Shown: positions 52,753 through 61,987 of the stretch, one piece after another
How positions within the stretch are numbered: position 1 is the stretch's first letter
Layout: every line of letters starts with the position of its first letter
NCBI RefSeq assembly: GCF_028473645.1
Contig: NZ_CP097269.1
Location: forward strand, 3,614,001-3,678,000
Reading direction: 5' to 3'
Length of the DNA: 64,000 bases
Source of the DNA: Acidovorax sp. GBBC 1281
GTDB lineage: Bacteria > Pseudomonadota > Gammaproteobacteria > Burkholderiales > Burkholderiaceae_C
Notes under the pieces: model-generated
Told to the model about the DNA's origin: nothing
Database searches by the model: none
Seen by the model: the letters and a program-made list of their open reading frames with translations, nothing else
Translations under genes and position numbers: made by a program

Positions 52753-53592
52753 ATGACACCGGAACAGTACGTCCAGCAAAAAGCCGCCGCCTCGGGCAGC
52801 AGCTTCTATTACGCCTTTCTGTTCCTGCCCGCGCCACGGCGCGCCGCCATCACGGCCTTCTATGGTTTTTGCCGCGAGGTCGACGATGTGGTGGACGAAG
52901 TCTCGGATGCCGGCGTGGCCCGCACCAAGCTGGCCTGGTGGCAGGCCGAGGTGGCCCAGTCCTTCGCCGGTCGTGCCACGCACCCGGTGATGCAGGCGCT
53001 GATGCCGCACGTGGCGGCCTACGGCATCGAGGAGCGCCACCTGCAGGCCGTGATCGACGGCTGCCAGATGGACCTGGAGCAGACGCGCTACCTCGACTTT
53101 CCCGGCCTGTCGCGCTACTGCCAGCTGGTGGCGGGCGTGGTGGGCGAGGTGGCCGCGCGCATCTTCGGGCAGACCGACGACCGCACCACCGAATACGCGC
53201 ACACCCTGGGCCTGGCGTTTCAGCTCACCAACATCATCCGCGACGTGGGTGAGGACGCGATGATGGGCCGCATCTACCTGCCCGTGGCCGAGCTCCAGCA
53301 GTTCGACGTGAAGGCGCACGAGATCCTCAAGCGCCAGTATTCCGAGCGGTTCACGGCGCTGATGCGCTTTCAGGCCGAGCGCGCGCACCGGCTCTACGAC
53401 GAGGCGATCGCCCTGCTGCCCACGGGCGACCGGCGCGCCCAGAAGCCCGGGCTGATGATGGCCAGCATCTACCGCACCCTGCTGCGCGAGATCGAGCACG
53501 ACGGCTTCCAGGTGCTGCACCAGCGGGTGAGCCTGACGCCGCTGCGCAAGCTGTGGCTGGCCTGGAAGGTGCAGGCCCTCGGACGCCTCTGA
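52753..53592 (+). CDS. hpnD: Presqualene diphosphate synthase HpnD
   Basis: A 279-residue head-to-head prenyl synthase. The Asp-rich motifs are ITAFYGFCREVDDVVDEVSD and LTNIIRDVGEDAMMGRIYLP. It condenses two farnesyl diphosphates to presqualene diphosphate, the first step of the HpnCDE squalene route. ATG at 52753 (MTPEQYVQQKAAASGSSFYYAF) agrees with the family start. It is followed 14 bp later by hpnE. The promoter must share the 220-bp interval with the divergent effector candidate. Confidence 0.95.
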   Translation: MTPEQYVQQKAAASGSSFYYAFLFLPAPRRAAITAFYGFCREVDDVVDEVSDAGVARTKLAWWQAEVAQSFAGRATHPVMQALMPHVAAYGIEERHLQAVIDGCQMDLEQTRYLDFPGLSRYCQLVAGVVGEVAARIFGQTDDRTTEYAHTLGLAFQLTNIIRDVGEDAMMGRIYLPVAELQQFDVKAHEILKRQYSERFTALMRFQAERAHRLYDEAIALLPTGDRRAQKPGLMMASIYRTLLREIEHDGFQVLHQRVSLTPLRKLWLAWKVQALGRL

Positions 53593-53606
53593 GCCGGCTT
53601 TCTTCC

Positions 53607-54950
53607 ATGCAACGTGTTGCCATCATCGGGGGCGGCTGGGCCGGCATGGCGGCGGCGGTGGCCGCCGCGCAGGCGGGGCACAGCGTGACCGTGTTCGAGG
53701 CCACCCGCGTGCTGGGCGGCCGCGCGCGCGCCCTGCCCGCCACCGAGGCGCCCGGCGCACCGGGCGCCCCGCCGCCCCTGGACAACGGCCAGCACATCCT
53801 GATCGGCGCCTACACGGAGTGCCTGCACCTCATGGCGCAGGTGGGCGTGGACCCGGACGCGGCCCTGCTGCGCCTGCCGCTGTCGCTGCGCTTCGCCGAC
53901 GGCAAGGGCATCCGCCTGCCTGACATCGCGCCCCCCTGGGACGCCGTGTGGGGCATTGCCAACGCCCGGGGCTGGGGCCTGCGCCAGCGGCTGGCGCTGA
54001 TGACCACCACCGCCCGCTGGATGTGGGGCCTGGGCGGATTCCGCTGCGAGCCCGGCGATACGGTGCTGACCATCAGCCAGGGCCTGCCGCCGCAGCTGAT
54101 GGCCGAGTTCGTCGAGCCGCTGTGCGTCTCGGCGCTCAACACCCCCGCCGCCGAAGCCAGCGCCACGGTGTTCCTGCGCGTGCTGCGCGATGCGCTCTTC
54201 AGCGGGCGCGGCGGCTCCAATCTTCTGCTGCCGCGCACCGACCTGGGCGCGCTGTTTCCCGAACCCGCCGCGCAATGGCTGCAGGCCCAGGGCCACACCG
54301 TGCACCGGGCGCGCCGGGTGCAGGCCATCGCGCCCCAGTCACCGCCGTCGAGCGGCTGGACGGTCGATGGCGAGGCCTTCGACACCGCCGTGCTGGCCCT
54401 GCCCAGCAGCGATGCGGCCAGGCTGGTGGCCGCCTGCGCGGGCTCCGAGCAGGCCGCGCCACGCAAGGAACTGTGCTCCGCGCTGTACGACTGGGCGGCC
54501 GTGGCGCAGGCGATGCGTTTCACCGCCATCGCCACCGTCTATGCGCAGGTGCCGGGCGCCCAAGGGCCCGTGCTGGAGAGCCCCATGCTGGCCCTGCGCT
54601 CTTCGGCGCAGGAACCGGCCCAGTTCGCCTTCGACCGCGGCGTGCTGGGCGGCCCGCCGGGCCTGCTGGCCCTGGTGGTGAGCGCCTTCGAGGGCGACCG
54701 TGCCGAACGCGAGCAGCAGGTGCTGCGCCAGGCCATGCGCCAACTGGGCCTGCCGGCGCTGGAACTGGTGCAGACGGTGGTGGAAAAGCGCGCCACCTTT
54801 GCCTGCACGCCCGCGCTGCAGCGCCCGTCCAACGCGATCGCGCCGGGGCTGTGGGCCTGCGGCGACTATGTGCGCGGGCCCTACCCCGCCACGCTGGAAG
54901 GCGCGGTGCTGGCGGGCACGGCGGTCGGGCAGCAATTGGGCAAAAAATAG
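53607..54950 (+). CDS. hpnE: Hydroxysqualene dehydroxylase HpnE
   Basis: A 447-residue FAD-dependent amine-oxidase-fold enzyme that reduces hydroxysqualene to squalene. RVAIIGGGWAGMAAAVAAAQAG is the FAD-binding motif with VFEATRVLGGRAR after it; VLALPSSDAARL and a C-terminal GLWACGDYVRGPYPATLEGAVLAG contact the cofactor. It lies directly after hpnD in the same orientation, so the pair is an operon; hpnC is remote. ATG at 53607 is followed at once by the Rossmann strand. Confidence 0.95.
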   Translation: MQRVAIIGGGWAGMAAAVAAAQAGHSVTVFEATRVLGGRARALPATEAPGAPGAPPPLDNGQHILIGAYTECLHLMAQVGVDPDAALLRLPLSLRFADGKGIRLPDIAPPWDAVWGIANARGWGLRQRLALMTTTARWMWGLGGFRCEPGDTVLTISQGLPPQLMAEFVEPLCVSALNTPAAEASATVFLRVLRDALFSGRGGSNLLLPRTDLGALFPEPAAQWLQAQGHTVHRARRVQAIAPQSPPSSGWTVDGEAFDTAVLALPSSDAARLVAACAGSEQAAPRKELCSALYDWAAVAQAMRFTAIATVYAQVPGAQGPVLESPMLALRSSAQEPAQFAFDRGVLGGPPGLLALVVSAFEGDRAEREQQVLRQAMRQLGLPALELVQTVVEKRATFACTPALQRPSNAIAPGLWACGDYVRGPYPATLEGAVLAGTAVGQQLGKK

Positions 54951-54951
54951 G

Positions 54952-55000
54952 CCCTAGCGCATATTCCACTAGGGCATATAGCTACAAAAACAATAGCAAA
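54952..55000 (+). repeat. Dispersed palindromic repeat between hpnE and yihY, best copy
   Basis: GCCCTAG and CTAGGGC form a 7-bp stem around an 11-base loop, followed by GCATATAGCTACAAAAACAA and TAGCAAA. The right 32 bp (54969-55000) match the RHS-internal copy at 6539-6570 in 27 positions. It sits in the convergent gap behind hpnE and could also act as a terminator. Confidence 0.6.
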
Positions 55001-55013
55001 CGCCCACCATGAC

Positions 55014-56264
55014 TCACGCCGGGCGGGGCAGCACGTCCGCCATCTTGAGCACGGACACGCCCGTGTTGCCCCAGAAACGCTCCAGGCTGTCGGCCCGCTC
55101 GATCAGCAGCCGCTGCACCAGCGGCTCCAGCGACGTGGCGGCGGGATCGGCGACCAGCAGGTAGCGCGGCTCCACGGTCTCGGGCACGCCGGCGGCGGTT
55201 TCGTTGACCTGCACCACCCAGTCCAGGGCGGTGAGCGCCTCCAGCACGGGCTCCAGCTGCAGCGCATCCACGCGCAGCGACTGACACAGCGCGCTCATGC
55301 GCAGCCCGCGGGCCGGCGTCTCGTGCGCCCGGTGCAGGGCCTGCAGCGCCTCCACGGCCAGCTGGAAGGTCCAGCCCTGGCCGCTCGCCCGGCGCGCCAC
55401 CCCGTTGAGCAGGCTGGGCAGGTAGGCCGCCACCACCGCGCCCAGCAGCACGATCACCCAGGCCACGTAGATCCAGACCAGCAGGATCGGCAGCGTCGCG
55501 AAGGCGCCGTACAGCACCGAATACGTGGGCACCGAGGCCAGGTACAGGCCGAGCACCTTCTTGGCCACCTCGATCCCCACCGAGACGAACACCCCGCCCG
55601 ACCACGCATGGCGCCATTTGACCTGCGTGTTGGGCACGTAGCGGTACAGCGCCGCGGTGCCGCCGGCCAGCAGCAGGAATTCGATGGAGTCGAACAGCAG
55701 CCGCGCGCTGTCGGGCAGCGCGTTGTGCAGGCCGCGCGAGGCCGAGGACGCCACCGACGTGGTGAGCGCCAGGCTGGCCGCCAGCACCAGCGGCCCCAGC
55801 GTGATGACCGCCCAGTAGATCAGCACGCGCTGGCCCAGCGGCCGCAGCCGGCGCACGCGCCAGATGTTGTTGAGGGTGCGGTCGATGGTCAGGACCAGCG
55901 CCAGCGCCGTGCCCAGCAAAATCGAAAACCCCGCCACGCCCAGGCCGCTGGCCTTGGCCGCGAATTGCGTGAGGTAGCCCAGCACCTGGCGCGAGATGCT
56001 GTCCGGCACCAGGCTGTCCACCAGCCAGCGCTGCAGCCCTGTCTGCAGGGTGCCGAAGATGGGAAAGGCGGTGAACACGGCCAGCGCCACGGTGAAGAAA
56101 GGCACCAGCGCCAGCAGCGTGGTGAAGGTCAGGCTGCTGGCCGTGAGGCCCAGGCGGTCCTCGCGAAAGCGCTCGCGCAGGGTGTGCGCCGTGGTGCGCC
56201 AGGGAAAGTGCGACAGATCGGCCAGGACGGCTTCGAAGCGCTGCGCGAGTGGGGCTAAAGGCAT
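55014..56264 (-). CDS. YihY/BrkB family inner-membrane protein
   Basis: A 416-residue protein with six membrane segments in the first 280 residues (for example TFTTLLALVPFFTVALAVFTAF and GFSILLGTALALVLTI). It contains family motifs: DRLGLTASSLTFTTLLALVPF, WRVRRLRPLGQRVLIYWAVITLGPL, YRYVPNTQVKWRHAWSGGVF and YGAFATLPILLVWIYVAWVIVLLGA. The C-terminal ~130 residues form a soluble winged-helix-like domain (ALDWVVQVNE). It was once called ribonuclease BN by error; its true function is unknown. ATG at 56264 precedes MPLAPLAQRFEAV; it is divergent from the DUF2069 gene with 21 bp between the starts. Confidence 0.93.
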   Translation of the reverse strand: MPLAPLAQRFEAVLADLSHFPWRTTAHTLRERFREDRLGLTASSLTFTTLLALVPFFTVALAVFTAFPIFGTLQTGLQRWLVDSLVPDSISRQVLGYLTQFAAKASGLGVAGFSILLGTALALVLTIDRTLNNIWRVRRLRPLGQRVLIYWAVITLGPLVLAASLALTTSVASSASRGLHNALPDSARLLFDSIEFLLLAGGTAALYRYVPNTQVKWRHAWSGGVFVSVGIEVAKKVLGLYLASVPTYSVLYGAFATLPILLVWIYVAWVIVLLGAVVAAYLPSLLNGVARRASGQGWTFQLAVEALQALHRAHETPARGLRMSALCQSLRVDALQLEPVLEALTALDWVVQVNETAAGVPETVEPRYLLVADPAATSLEPLVQRLLIERADSLERFWGNTGVSVLKMADVLPRPA

Positions 56265-56285
56265 GGCCGATATGATGCCACCCCG

Positions 56286-56738
56286 ATGGCCTCTTCCCCC
56301 CTCTCTCCCGGCGCGCCCCGCGCCGCATCCGGCACCGGCGCTCCAGCGGCCCCCGACGTGGCGGCCACCCGGTGGCTGGCCGTGGGCAGCCTGCTCGGCC
56401 TGATCGTGCTCAGCCTGGCCTGGGAGCTGTGGCTCAGCCCGCTGCGTCCCGGCGGCTCGTGGCTGGCGCTCAAGGCGGTGCCGCTGGCGTTCCCGCTGGC
56501 CGGGCTGCTCAAGCACCGCATGTACACCTACCGCTGGGTGAGCCTGGTGGTGTGGCTGTATTTCACCGAAGGCGTGGTGCGCGCCTGGAGCGATCCGGCA
56601 CCCGGCCGGTGGCTCGCGCTGGTCGAAGTGGCGCTGTGCCTGGCGCTGTTCGCCGCCTGCGCGCTGCATGTGCGCCTGCGCCAGAAGCACGCGCGTGCGG
56701 CCGCAGCCGCGGCGGCACCGGCCCCGTCCACGCCCTGA
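56286..56738 (+). CDS. DUF2069 family membrane protein
   Basis: A 150-residue protein with four hydrophobic segments (WLAVGSLLGLIVLSLAWELWL, LALKAVPLAFPLAGLL, WVSLVVWLYFTEGVV, LALVEVALCLALFAACALHV) and the family pattern LKAVPL...GLLKHRMYTYRW. DUF2069 proteins are small inner-membrane proteins of unknown role, commonly beside YihY or flavodoxin-like genes. The N- and C-terminal tails are Ala/Pro-rich. It lies 67 bp before the flavoprotein gene on the same strand. Confidence 0.88.
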   Translation: MASSPLSPGAPRAASGTGAPAAPDVAATRWLAVGSLLGLIVLSLAWELWLSPLRPGGSWLALKAVPLAFPLAGLLKHRMYTYRWVSLVVWLYFTEGVVRAWSDPAPGRWLALVEVALCLALFAACALHVRLRQKHARAAAAAAAPAPSTP

Positions 56739-56805
56739 ACACCCAAAAACGGCCCCGCCCCACGCCCCTTCCATTCCCCGTTTTTCGCGAGCATTCGAGA
56801 ACACC

Positions 56806-58233
56806 ATGTCCACCCTGATCGACACCCTGCGCCAGACCGTCGGCGCCGCCCATGTACTCACCGAAGGCGACCTCACCGCCTGGGAGCAGGACTGGCGCCG
56901 CCGCGCGCGCGGCAAGGCGCTGGCCGTGGTGCGACCCGGCAGCACGCAGGAGGTGGCCGCCGTGGTGCGCGCCTGCGCCGCCGCCGGCACCGCGATCGTG
57001 CCGCAGGGCGGCAACACGGGGCTGGCGGTGGGCTCCATTCCCGACGAGACCGGCACGCAGGTGCTGCTGAGCTTGGCGCGCCTGAACGCCATCCGCGCGG
57101 TGGACGCCGACAACCTCACGCTCACCGTGGAGGCCGGCGCCATCCTGCAGAACGTGCAGGACGCGGCCGAGAAGGCGGGGCTGCTGTTCCCCTTGAGTCT
57201 CGCGGCCGAGGGCAGCTGCACCATCGGCGGCAACCTGGCCACCAACGCCGGCGGCACGCAGGTCGTGCGCTACGGCAACACGCGCGACCTGTGCCTGGGC
57301 CTGGAAGTCGTCACGCCGCAGGGCGAGGTGTGGGACGGGCTCAAAGGCCTGCGCAAGGACAACACCGGCTACGACCTGCGCGACCTGTTCATCGGCAGCG
57401 AAGGCACGCTGGGCATCATCACCGCCGCGACGATGAAGCTCTACCCGCAGCCCGCTGCCAGCCTGACGGCCTGGGCCGCGGTGCCGTCGATGGAACACGC
57501 CGTGCAATTGCTGGCCCTGGCGCACAAGCACCTGGGCGCGGGCCTGACGGGCTTCGAGGTGATGGGCCGCTTCGCCCTGAGCCTGGTAGCCAGGCACATG
57601 CCGCAGCTGCGCGTGCCCTTCATCGACCAGGAAGACGTGCCCTACGGCGTGCTGCTGGAAAACAGCGACAGCGAGTCGGAGGCGCACGCCCGCACGCGCT
57701 TCGAATCGCTGCTGGAAACCGCCTTCGAGGCCGGCTGCGTGACCGATGCGGTCGTGGCCGAGAACCTGGCGCAGGCGCACCAGCTCTGGCACATCCGCGA
57801 AAACATTCCGCTGGCCCAGGCCGAGGAAGGACTGAACATCAAGCACGACATCTCGGTGCAGATCCCACGCATCCCCGCCTTCGTCGAATACGCCGACGCG
57901 CTGCTGCAGCGCGAGATTCCCGGCGTGCGGCTGGTCAACTTCGGGCACCTGGGCGACGGCAACCTGCACTACAACGTGCAGGCGCCGGCCGAGGGCGATG
58001 CCAAGGCCTTCCTGCGCGACGAGGAAGCCCGCGTGAACCACCTGGTCTACGAAGCCGTGGCGCAGTTCGGCGGATCGTTCTCGGCTGAGCACGGCGTGGG
58101 CGCGCTCAAGGTGGACAAGCTGGAGAAGTACCAGTCGCCCGTGGCGCTGTCCATGATGCGCGCCATCAAGGGCGCGCTGGACCCGCAGGGGCTGATGAAC
58201 CCGCACTGCATGCTGCCGGTGCACGGCGCCTGA
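56806..58233 (+). CDS. FAD-linked dehydrogenase of the GlcD/D-2-hydroxyglutarate type
   Basis: A 475-residue VAO-family flavoprotein. The FAD-binding region is AIVPQGGNTGLAVGSIP and LSLAAEGSCTIGGNLATNAGGTQVVRYGNTRD, with GYDLRDLFIGSEGTLGIIT; the C-terminal domain has VNFGHLGDGNLHYNV and FSAEHGVGALKVDKL, where His residues bind metal and substrate. Such enzymes oxidise D-2-hydroxy acids (D-2-hydroxyglutarate, D-lactate or glycolate) and pass electrons to a flavoprotein or cytochrome. Without glcE/glcF partners, D-2-hydroxyglutarate dehydrogenase is the likeliest role. ATG at 56806 matches the conserved start. Confidence 0.9.
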   Translation: MSTLIDTLRQTVGAAHVLTEGDLTAWEQDWRRRARGKALAVVRPGSTQEVAAVVRACAAAGTAIVPQGGNTGLAVGSIPDETGTQVLLSLARLNAIRAVDADNLTLTVEAGAILQNVQDAAEKAGLLFPLSLAAEGSCTIGGNLATNAGGTQVVRYGNTRDLCLGLEVVTPQGEVWDGLKGLRKDNTGYDLRDLFIGSEGTLGIITAATMKLYPQPAASLTAWAAVPSMEHAVQLLALAHKHLGAGLTGFEVMGRFALSLVARHMPQLRVPFIDQEDVPYGVLLENSDSESEAHARTRFESLLETAFEAGCVTDAVVAENLAQAHQLWHIRENIPLAQAEEGLNIKHDISVQIPRIPAFVEYADALLQREIPGVRLVNFGHLGDGNLHYNVQAPAEGDAKAFLRDEEARVNHLVYEAVAQFGGSFSAEHGVGALKVDKLEKYQSPVALSMMRAIKGALDPQGLMNPHCMLPVHGA

Positions 58234-58263
58234 CGGCCGGGCCACCGGGGCGGCCCGACGGGA

Positions 58264-58767
58264 TCAGCGCCGCGCGTCTTCCAGCACTTTGCGCACGTCG
58301 GCGGGCAGGGGCACCGGCGCGCCGGCGTCCTGCACGTCCCATTCCTCGTCGCCCGTCTGCAGCCACACGCGCATCGCGTCGCGCGACGGGTCCACCACCA
58401 CAGCCGCCGCCTGGGCGTCCGGCTGGGTCGACCGACGGCCGGTGATGTAGAGCAGGCCGCCTTCCTGCCGCAGCGGCGTGCTGACGGCCATGTTCTGCAG
58501 GAACTCCGGATGGTTGACTGGGCCTAGCAGTTCCTTGACCCGCACCCCCATGGGGCCGGTGCGCAGAAAGTCCGTGCCCTCCGAAGGCTTGCGGCCCACC
58601 TGCGCCTGCACGCTGGCCCAGCGGTTGGCGGCGGCCGGTGCCGCAGCAGTCGCAGCGGGCGCGGCCGGCTTGGCGGGAGAGGACGTGGGCGTGAGCGGCA
58701 CGTGGGTGCCGCAGCCGGCGGCCAGCAGCGCTGCGGCGAACAATGGCAAAGAGGGCGAAAGGCGCAT
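58264..58767 (-). CDS. Hypothetical lipoprotein
   Basis: A 167-residue protein with a lipoprotein signal (LPLFAAALLAAGC, Cys at the lipobox) and a Pro/Ala-rich linker (residues about 22-48), then a small conserved-looking domain (GTDFLRTGPMGVRVKELLGPVNHPEFLQNMAVSTPLRQEGGLLYITGRR). I do not recognise the domain. It is probably anchored in the outer membrane. It converges on the flavoprotein gene and lies 112 bp downstream of thyA on the same strand. Confidence 0.8.
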   Translation of the reverse strand: MRLSPSLPLFAAALLAAGCGTHVPLTPTSSPAKPAAPAATAAAPAAANRWASVQAQVGRKPSEGTDFLRTGPMGVRVKELLGPVNHPEFLQNMAVSTPLRQEGGLLYITGRRSTQPDAQAAAVVVDPSRDAMRVWLQTGDEEWDVQDAGAPVPLPADVRKVLEDARR

Positions 58768-58878
58768 GGGACGGATTTCCTTGGAATCGGGGGCAACCGG
58801 CGAGCTTATCCGCTGATGCCCCCCCATCTGGCGCACCCCACGCCGTCCGCGGGCGTTTCGCACGCCCACCCCGCGATA

Positions 58879-59865
58879 TCAGACGGCCATGGGGGCCGTG
58901 ATGTGGGCGTGGTGCTGGTAGCCTTCGAGCGAGAAGTCCGACGGTTCGACCGTCTCCAGCCACTCCGGCTCGTACTTGCCGGTGGCGGCGTAGTCCGGGA
59001 TGCGGTCGGACAGCAGCAGCTTGGGCAGCGGGTGGGGTTCGCGCGTGAGTTGCTCGCGAAGCATGTCCACGTGGTTCTCGTAAATATGCGCATCCCCGAT
59101 GAAGTACGTGAACCAGCGCGGCGTGTAGCCCGTGAGCCGGCCCACCAGGTGCAGCAGCGCCGCCCCTTCCGCCAGGTTGAACGGCGTGCCGAGCCCGACA
59201 TCGTTGCTCCGGATGTACAGGCACAGCGAGATTTCCTTCCTGCCCGGATTGGCCAGGAACTGATACAGCAGGTGGCACGGCGGCAGGGCCATTTCGTCCA
59301 GTTGTGCCCAGTTCCATCCGTGGAACAGGATGCGGCGGCTGCCCGGGTCCTTGATGAGCGTGTCCAGGCACTGCCGGAGCTGGTCGACGGCCTTGTAGAG
59401 GAGCACGCCGGACGGCTTGCCGTCCTCGCCGCCGAGCGTGCCGATGGCCTCGTATCCCCGGCCCAGCGCGTCCGCGATCTGCGCCGGGCCCTGCGGCAGC
59501 GCCGGGTCGATGAGCTTGTAGGCCGGCCACTGGCGCCACTGGACTCCGTACACCGAACCCAGGTCGTCCTCGACAAGGCGGTAGGGGTTGGCCAGCCACT
59601 GCGCGTTCTCGTTCGCGTTCTGGTCCCAGACCTTGCAGCCCAGCGCCCGGAAATCGGCCGCGCTGCGGCGTGCGCGCAAAAAGCCCACCAGTTCGCCCAC
59701 CACCGACTTGAAGGCGAGCTTCTTGGTCGTGACGGCGGGAAAGCCCTCCTGCAGGTCGAACCGGAGCATCGCGCCCGGCAGGCTCAGGGTGCGAACGCCC
59801 GTGCGGTTGTCTTGCCAACTGCCGTTGTCGAAGATGTTCTGAACGAGGTCGAGGTACTGTTTCAT
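58879..59865 (-). CDS. thyA: Thymidylate synthase ThyA
   Basis: A 328-residue enzyme that methylates dUMP with methylene-tetrahydrofolate. It begins [31 protein letters not shown]; the nucleophile is Cys in [12 protein letters not shown], with [10 protein letters not shown] and [12 protein letters not shown] contacting dUMP and folate. It is longer than the 264-residue E. coli enzyme because of an insertion around residues 85-165 ([17 protein letters not shown]...[12 protein letters not shown]), a known length class. ATG at 59865 fits the family. Confidence 0.97.
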   Translation of the reverse strand: MKQYLDLVQNIFDNGSWQDNRTGVRTLSLPGAMLRFDLQEGFPAVTTKKLAFKSVVGELVGFLRARRSAADFRALGCKVWDQNANENAQWLANPYRLVEDDLGSVYGVQWRQWPAYKLIDPALPQGPAQIADALGRGYEAIGTLGGEDGKPSGVLLYKAVDQLRQCLDTLIKDPGSRRILFHGWNWAQLDEMALPPCHLLYQFLANPGRKEISLCLYIRSNDVGLGTPFNLAEGAALLHLVGRLTGYTPRWFTYFIGDAHIYENHVDMLREQLTREPHPLPKLLLSDRIPDYAATGKYEPEWLETVEPSDFSLEGYQHHAHITAPMAV

Positions 59866-59923
59866 GTGCCGAAGGGACGAGCCAAGGGCGGAATCGTAGC
59901 GCAAGGGGGTCGGACAGCGCGCC

Positions 59924-60745
59924 TCAGGGCCGGATGCCCTTGGCCAGCAGGGCGGCGATATCGTCGATCACCGGCAGGAGGTCGGCCACCGAATCGATCA
60001 CGTAATGCGCACCCGCGCCCTGCAGCTTGCCAGCGGCCGCTTCGCGGCGGGCCTGCTGCGCGGCCGGCGGCAGGGCGTTCCACTCGGCGAGCGGCAGCCC
60101 CATCGCGTTGCCGCTGACGGCGACGCCCACCGTCCAGGTGCCGGCGTGCAGGCCCTCCTGGATGCCGACCTCGGTGTCGTCCACCTTGACCACCGTGGCG
60201 GGCCACCACACCCCCAGGTCGGCGAAGCAGCGGAACATCATCAGCGGCGAAGGGCGGCCCGCTACGAGGTCGCCCGCGCAGACGAGGTTGTCCGGCGCAT
60301 AGCCGCCGGCCGCGGCGATGGGCGACAGGATGTCCATGATCGGCCGGTTGTAGCCGGTGGTGGAGCCGATCTTCAGCCCCCGGGCCCGCAGCGCGGCCAC
60401 GGTGTCCAGCGCGCCGGGAATGAAGTCGGCGAAATCGGCCACCACCGCCGCATTCATCGGGGTGAAGACTTCGTAGAGGTGGTCGATGTCGGCATCGGCG
60501 AAGGGCCGGCCGTGCAGGTGCTCCCATTGCAGGGCGACCTCGGGCAGCAGGCTCAGGGCCTGGATGTGGTCCCACTTGGCGACGCCCATCGGGCCGCGGG
60601 CCTGCTCGATGTTGATCCGGATGCCGAATTGTTCGAACAGCCGCACGAAGGCGCCCATCGGCGCGCAGGAGCCGAAGTCGAGGATGGTGCCGGCCCAGTC
60701 GAAGACGACGGCGCTCAGCGTGGTGGTGGAAGGAGGCATGCCCAT
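59924..60745 (-). CDS. phnX: Phosphonoacetaldehyde hydrolase (phosphonatase)
   Basis: A 273-residue HAD-superfamily enzyme that cleaves phosphonoacetaldehyde to acetaldehyde and phosphate. The nucleophile Asp16 is in [17 protein letters not shown] and the Schiff-base Lys57 in [14 protein letters not shown], both diagnostic of Phn[13 protein letters not shown] and [24 protein letters not shown] are later HAD motifs. It is the last step of 2-aminoethylphosphonate breakdown and follows the oxidoreductase and transporter genes on the same strand. The start at 60745 or two codons later is equally possible. Confidence 0.96.
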   Translation of the reverse strand: MGMPPSTTTLSAVVFDWAGTILDFGSCAPMGAFVRLFEQFGIRINIEQARGPMGVAKWDHIQALSLLPEVALQWEHLHGRPFADADIDHLYEVFTPMNAAVVADFADFIPGALDTVAALRARGLKIGSTTGYNRPIMDILSPIAAAGGYAPDNLVCAGDLVAGRPSPLMMFRCFADLGVWWPATVVKVDDTEVGIQEGLHAGTWTVGVAVSGNAMGLPLAEWNALPPAAQQARREAAAGKLQGAGAHYVIDSVADLLPVIDDIAALLAKGIRP

Positions 60746-60795
60746 GTCGTGTCCTGATCGTGGCGCGGTGGGGAAAGGGTTGGGTGAAAGACGGC

Positions 60796-61920
60796 TCACC
60801 AGGCGCCGAAGGTGTCCTCGGCAATGCCGAAGGCGGTGCTGGCGCCGGTGCCGCTGGTGACGATCACCAACCGGGTGGCGTCGTCGGGCCGGTCGATCAG
60901 GCAGTCGGTCGTGGCCGACGAGGGGTAGATGCCCACCCAGCGCTCGGTCACCCGGCAGGCCTGCAGCTTCACCGTGTCGCGCAGGTGGCGCAGGATGAGG
61001 TCGTCCACCCGCTCGTCGGCGAAGGGCTGGGGCGCGGCGCTGTACTGGTGCGAGTCGCCCACCACCAGGGAGCCGTCGGCGCTTTGCACCACGATGAGGT
61101 GGATGCCGTTGGCCAGCGATTCGGCCTCTTCGCGCTGGAGTTGCTCGCGCAGCGCGGCGGCGGCGGGCAGGTCGCTGTAGCCCCGGTAGCGCACCAGGCT
61201 CAGGTCGGCCATGACAGAGCCGGGCAACCGCAGGCCGGGCTCGGGCATGACGCGCAGCATGTGCAGCAGACACAGGCGCAGGCTGTGCGGCGCCAGTCGC
61301 TCGGCGAACAGGCCGTGGATGTCCGAATGGGTGCAGACCACCACGCGCTCGGCGTGCAGCACAGCGCGCGCGGTGCGCACCCGCGGCGTGGCGACCTCCA
61401 GCACCGCCTCGCCGAAGCGGAACACCACGCCATGCGCCTCGGCCAGCCATTGGGTCAGCAAACCGATGGCGGTGCGCGATTCCACCCGCATCTCGTGCGG
61501 GCTGTAGAGCACGCCCTGGGCGCCCTCCAGCTGCAGCGCGGGAGCGCGGCGGGCGGCCTCGGCCACGCCGAGCAGTTCGCAGGCCTCGCCCATCTCGGTG
61601 CCCATGAACTCTTCGAGCACGGCCAGGGCCTGGGGCCGGAATGCCGTCAGGTACAGGCCATGGTGCACGGCCTCGATGCCGGCCTGGGGCGCGACCTCGC
61701 CCCACACCTCGCGGGCCCGGCGGGCGCGGCGCCAGGTGTCGCCCGCGCCCTGGCCGGTGACGGTGATGAAGCCGAAGTTGCGGATCGAGGCGCCGACGCA
61801 GGCCGCATCGCGCTCGACCACGCAGACCTTCAGGCCGCGCCGGGCGGCGGTGTAGGCATGGGCCAGGCCGACGATGCCGGCGCCGACGACGATCACGTCG
61901 AAAGTGGGGTGGGTTTCCAT
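60796..61920 (-). CDS. FAD-dependent oxidoreductase, TIGR03364 family (phosphonate metabolism)
   Basis: A 374-residue DAO-fold enzyme opening FDVIVVGAGIVGLAHAYTAARRGLKVCVVERD and including VGASIRNFGFITVTGQGAGDTWRRARRAREVW, diagnostic of the TIGR03364 group found only in 2-aminoethylphosphonate loci. It has GIYPSS and SGTGASTAFGIAEDTF near the end. It probably oxidises (possibly N-methylated) 2-aminoethylphosphonate to phosphonoacetaldehyde, doing the job of the PhnW transaminase, which is not in the window. It sits between phnX and the transporter, 50 bp from each. Confidence 0.85.
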   Translation of the reverse strand: METHPTFDVIVVGAGIVGLAHAYTAARRGLKVCVVERDAACVGASIRNFGFITVTGQGAGDTWRRARRAREVWGEVAPQAGIEAVHHGLYLTAFRPQALAVLEEFMGTEMGEACELLGVAEAARRAPALQLEGAQGVLYSPHEMRVESRTAIGLLTQWLAEAHGVVFRFGEAVLEVATPRVRTARAVLHAERVVVCTHSDIHGLFAERLAPHSLRLCLLHMLRVMPEPGLRLPGSVMADLSLVRYRGYSDLPAAAALREQLQREEAESLANGIHLIVVQSADGSLVVGDSHQYSAAPQPFADERVDDLILRHLRDTVKLQACRVTERWVGIYPSSATTDCLIDRPDDATRLVIVTSGTGASTAFGIAEDTFGAW

Positions 61921-61987
61921 GGTGCTTTTTCCAGGCGGCAGGGCGGTCTTCGTCGCTGCGCGCTGTGTTTTCAGGTAGTCATCGCCT

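Noticed and set aside
58238..58257. Hairpin CGGGCC/GGCCCG between two convergent genes
   Set aside because: Stem is plausible but there is no T-run on either strand, so it is not called a terminator.
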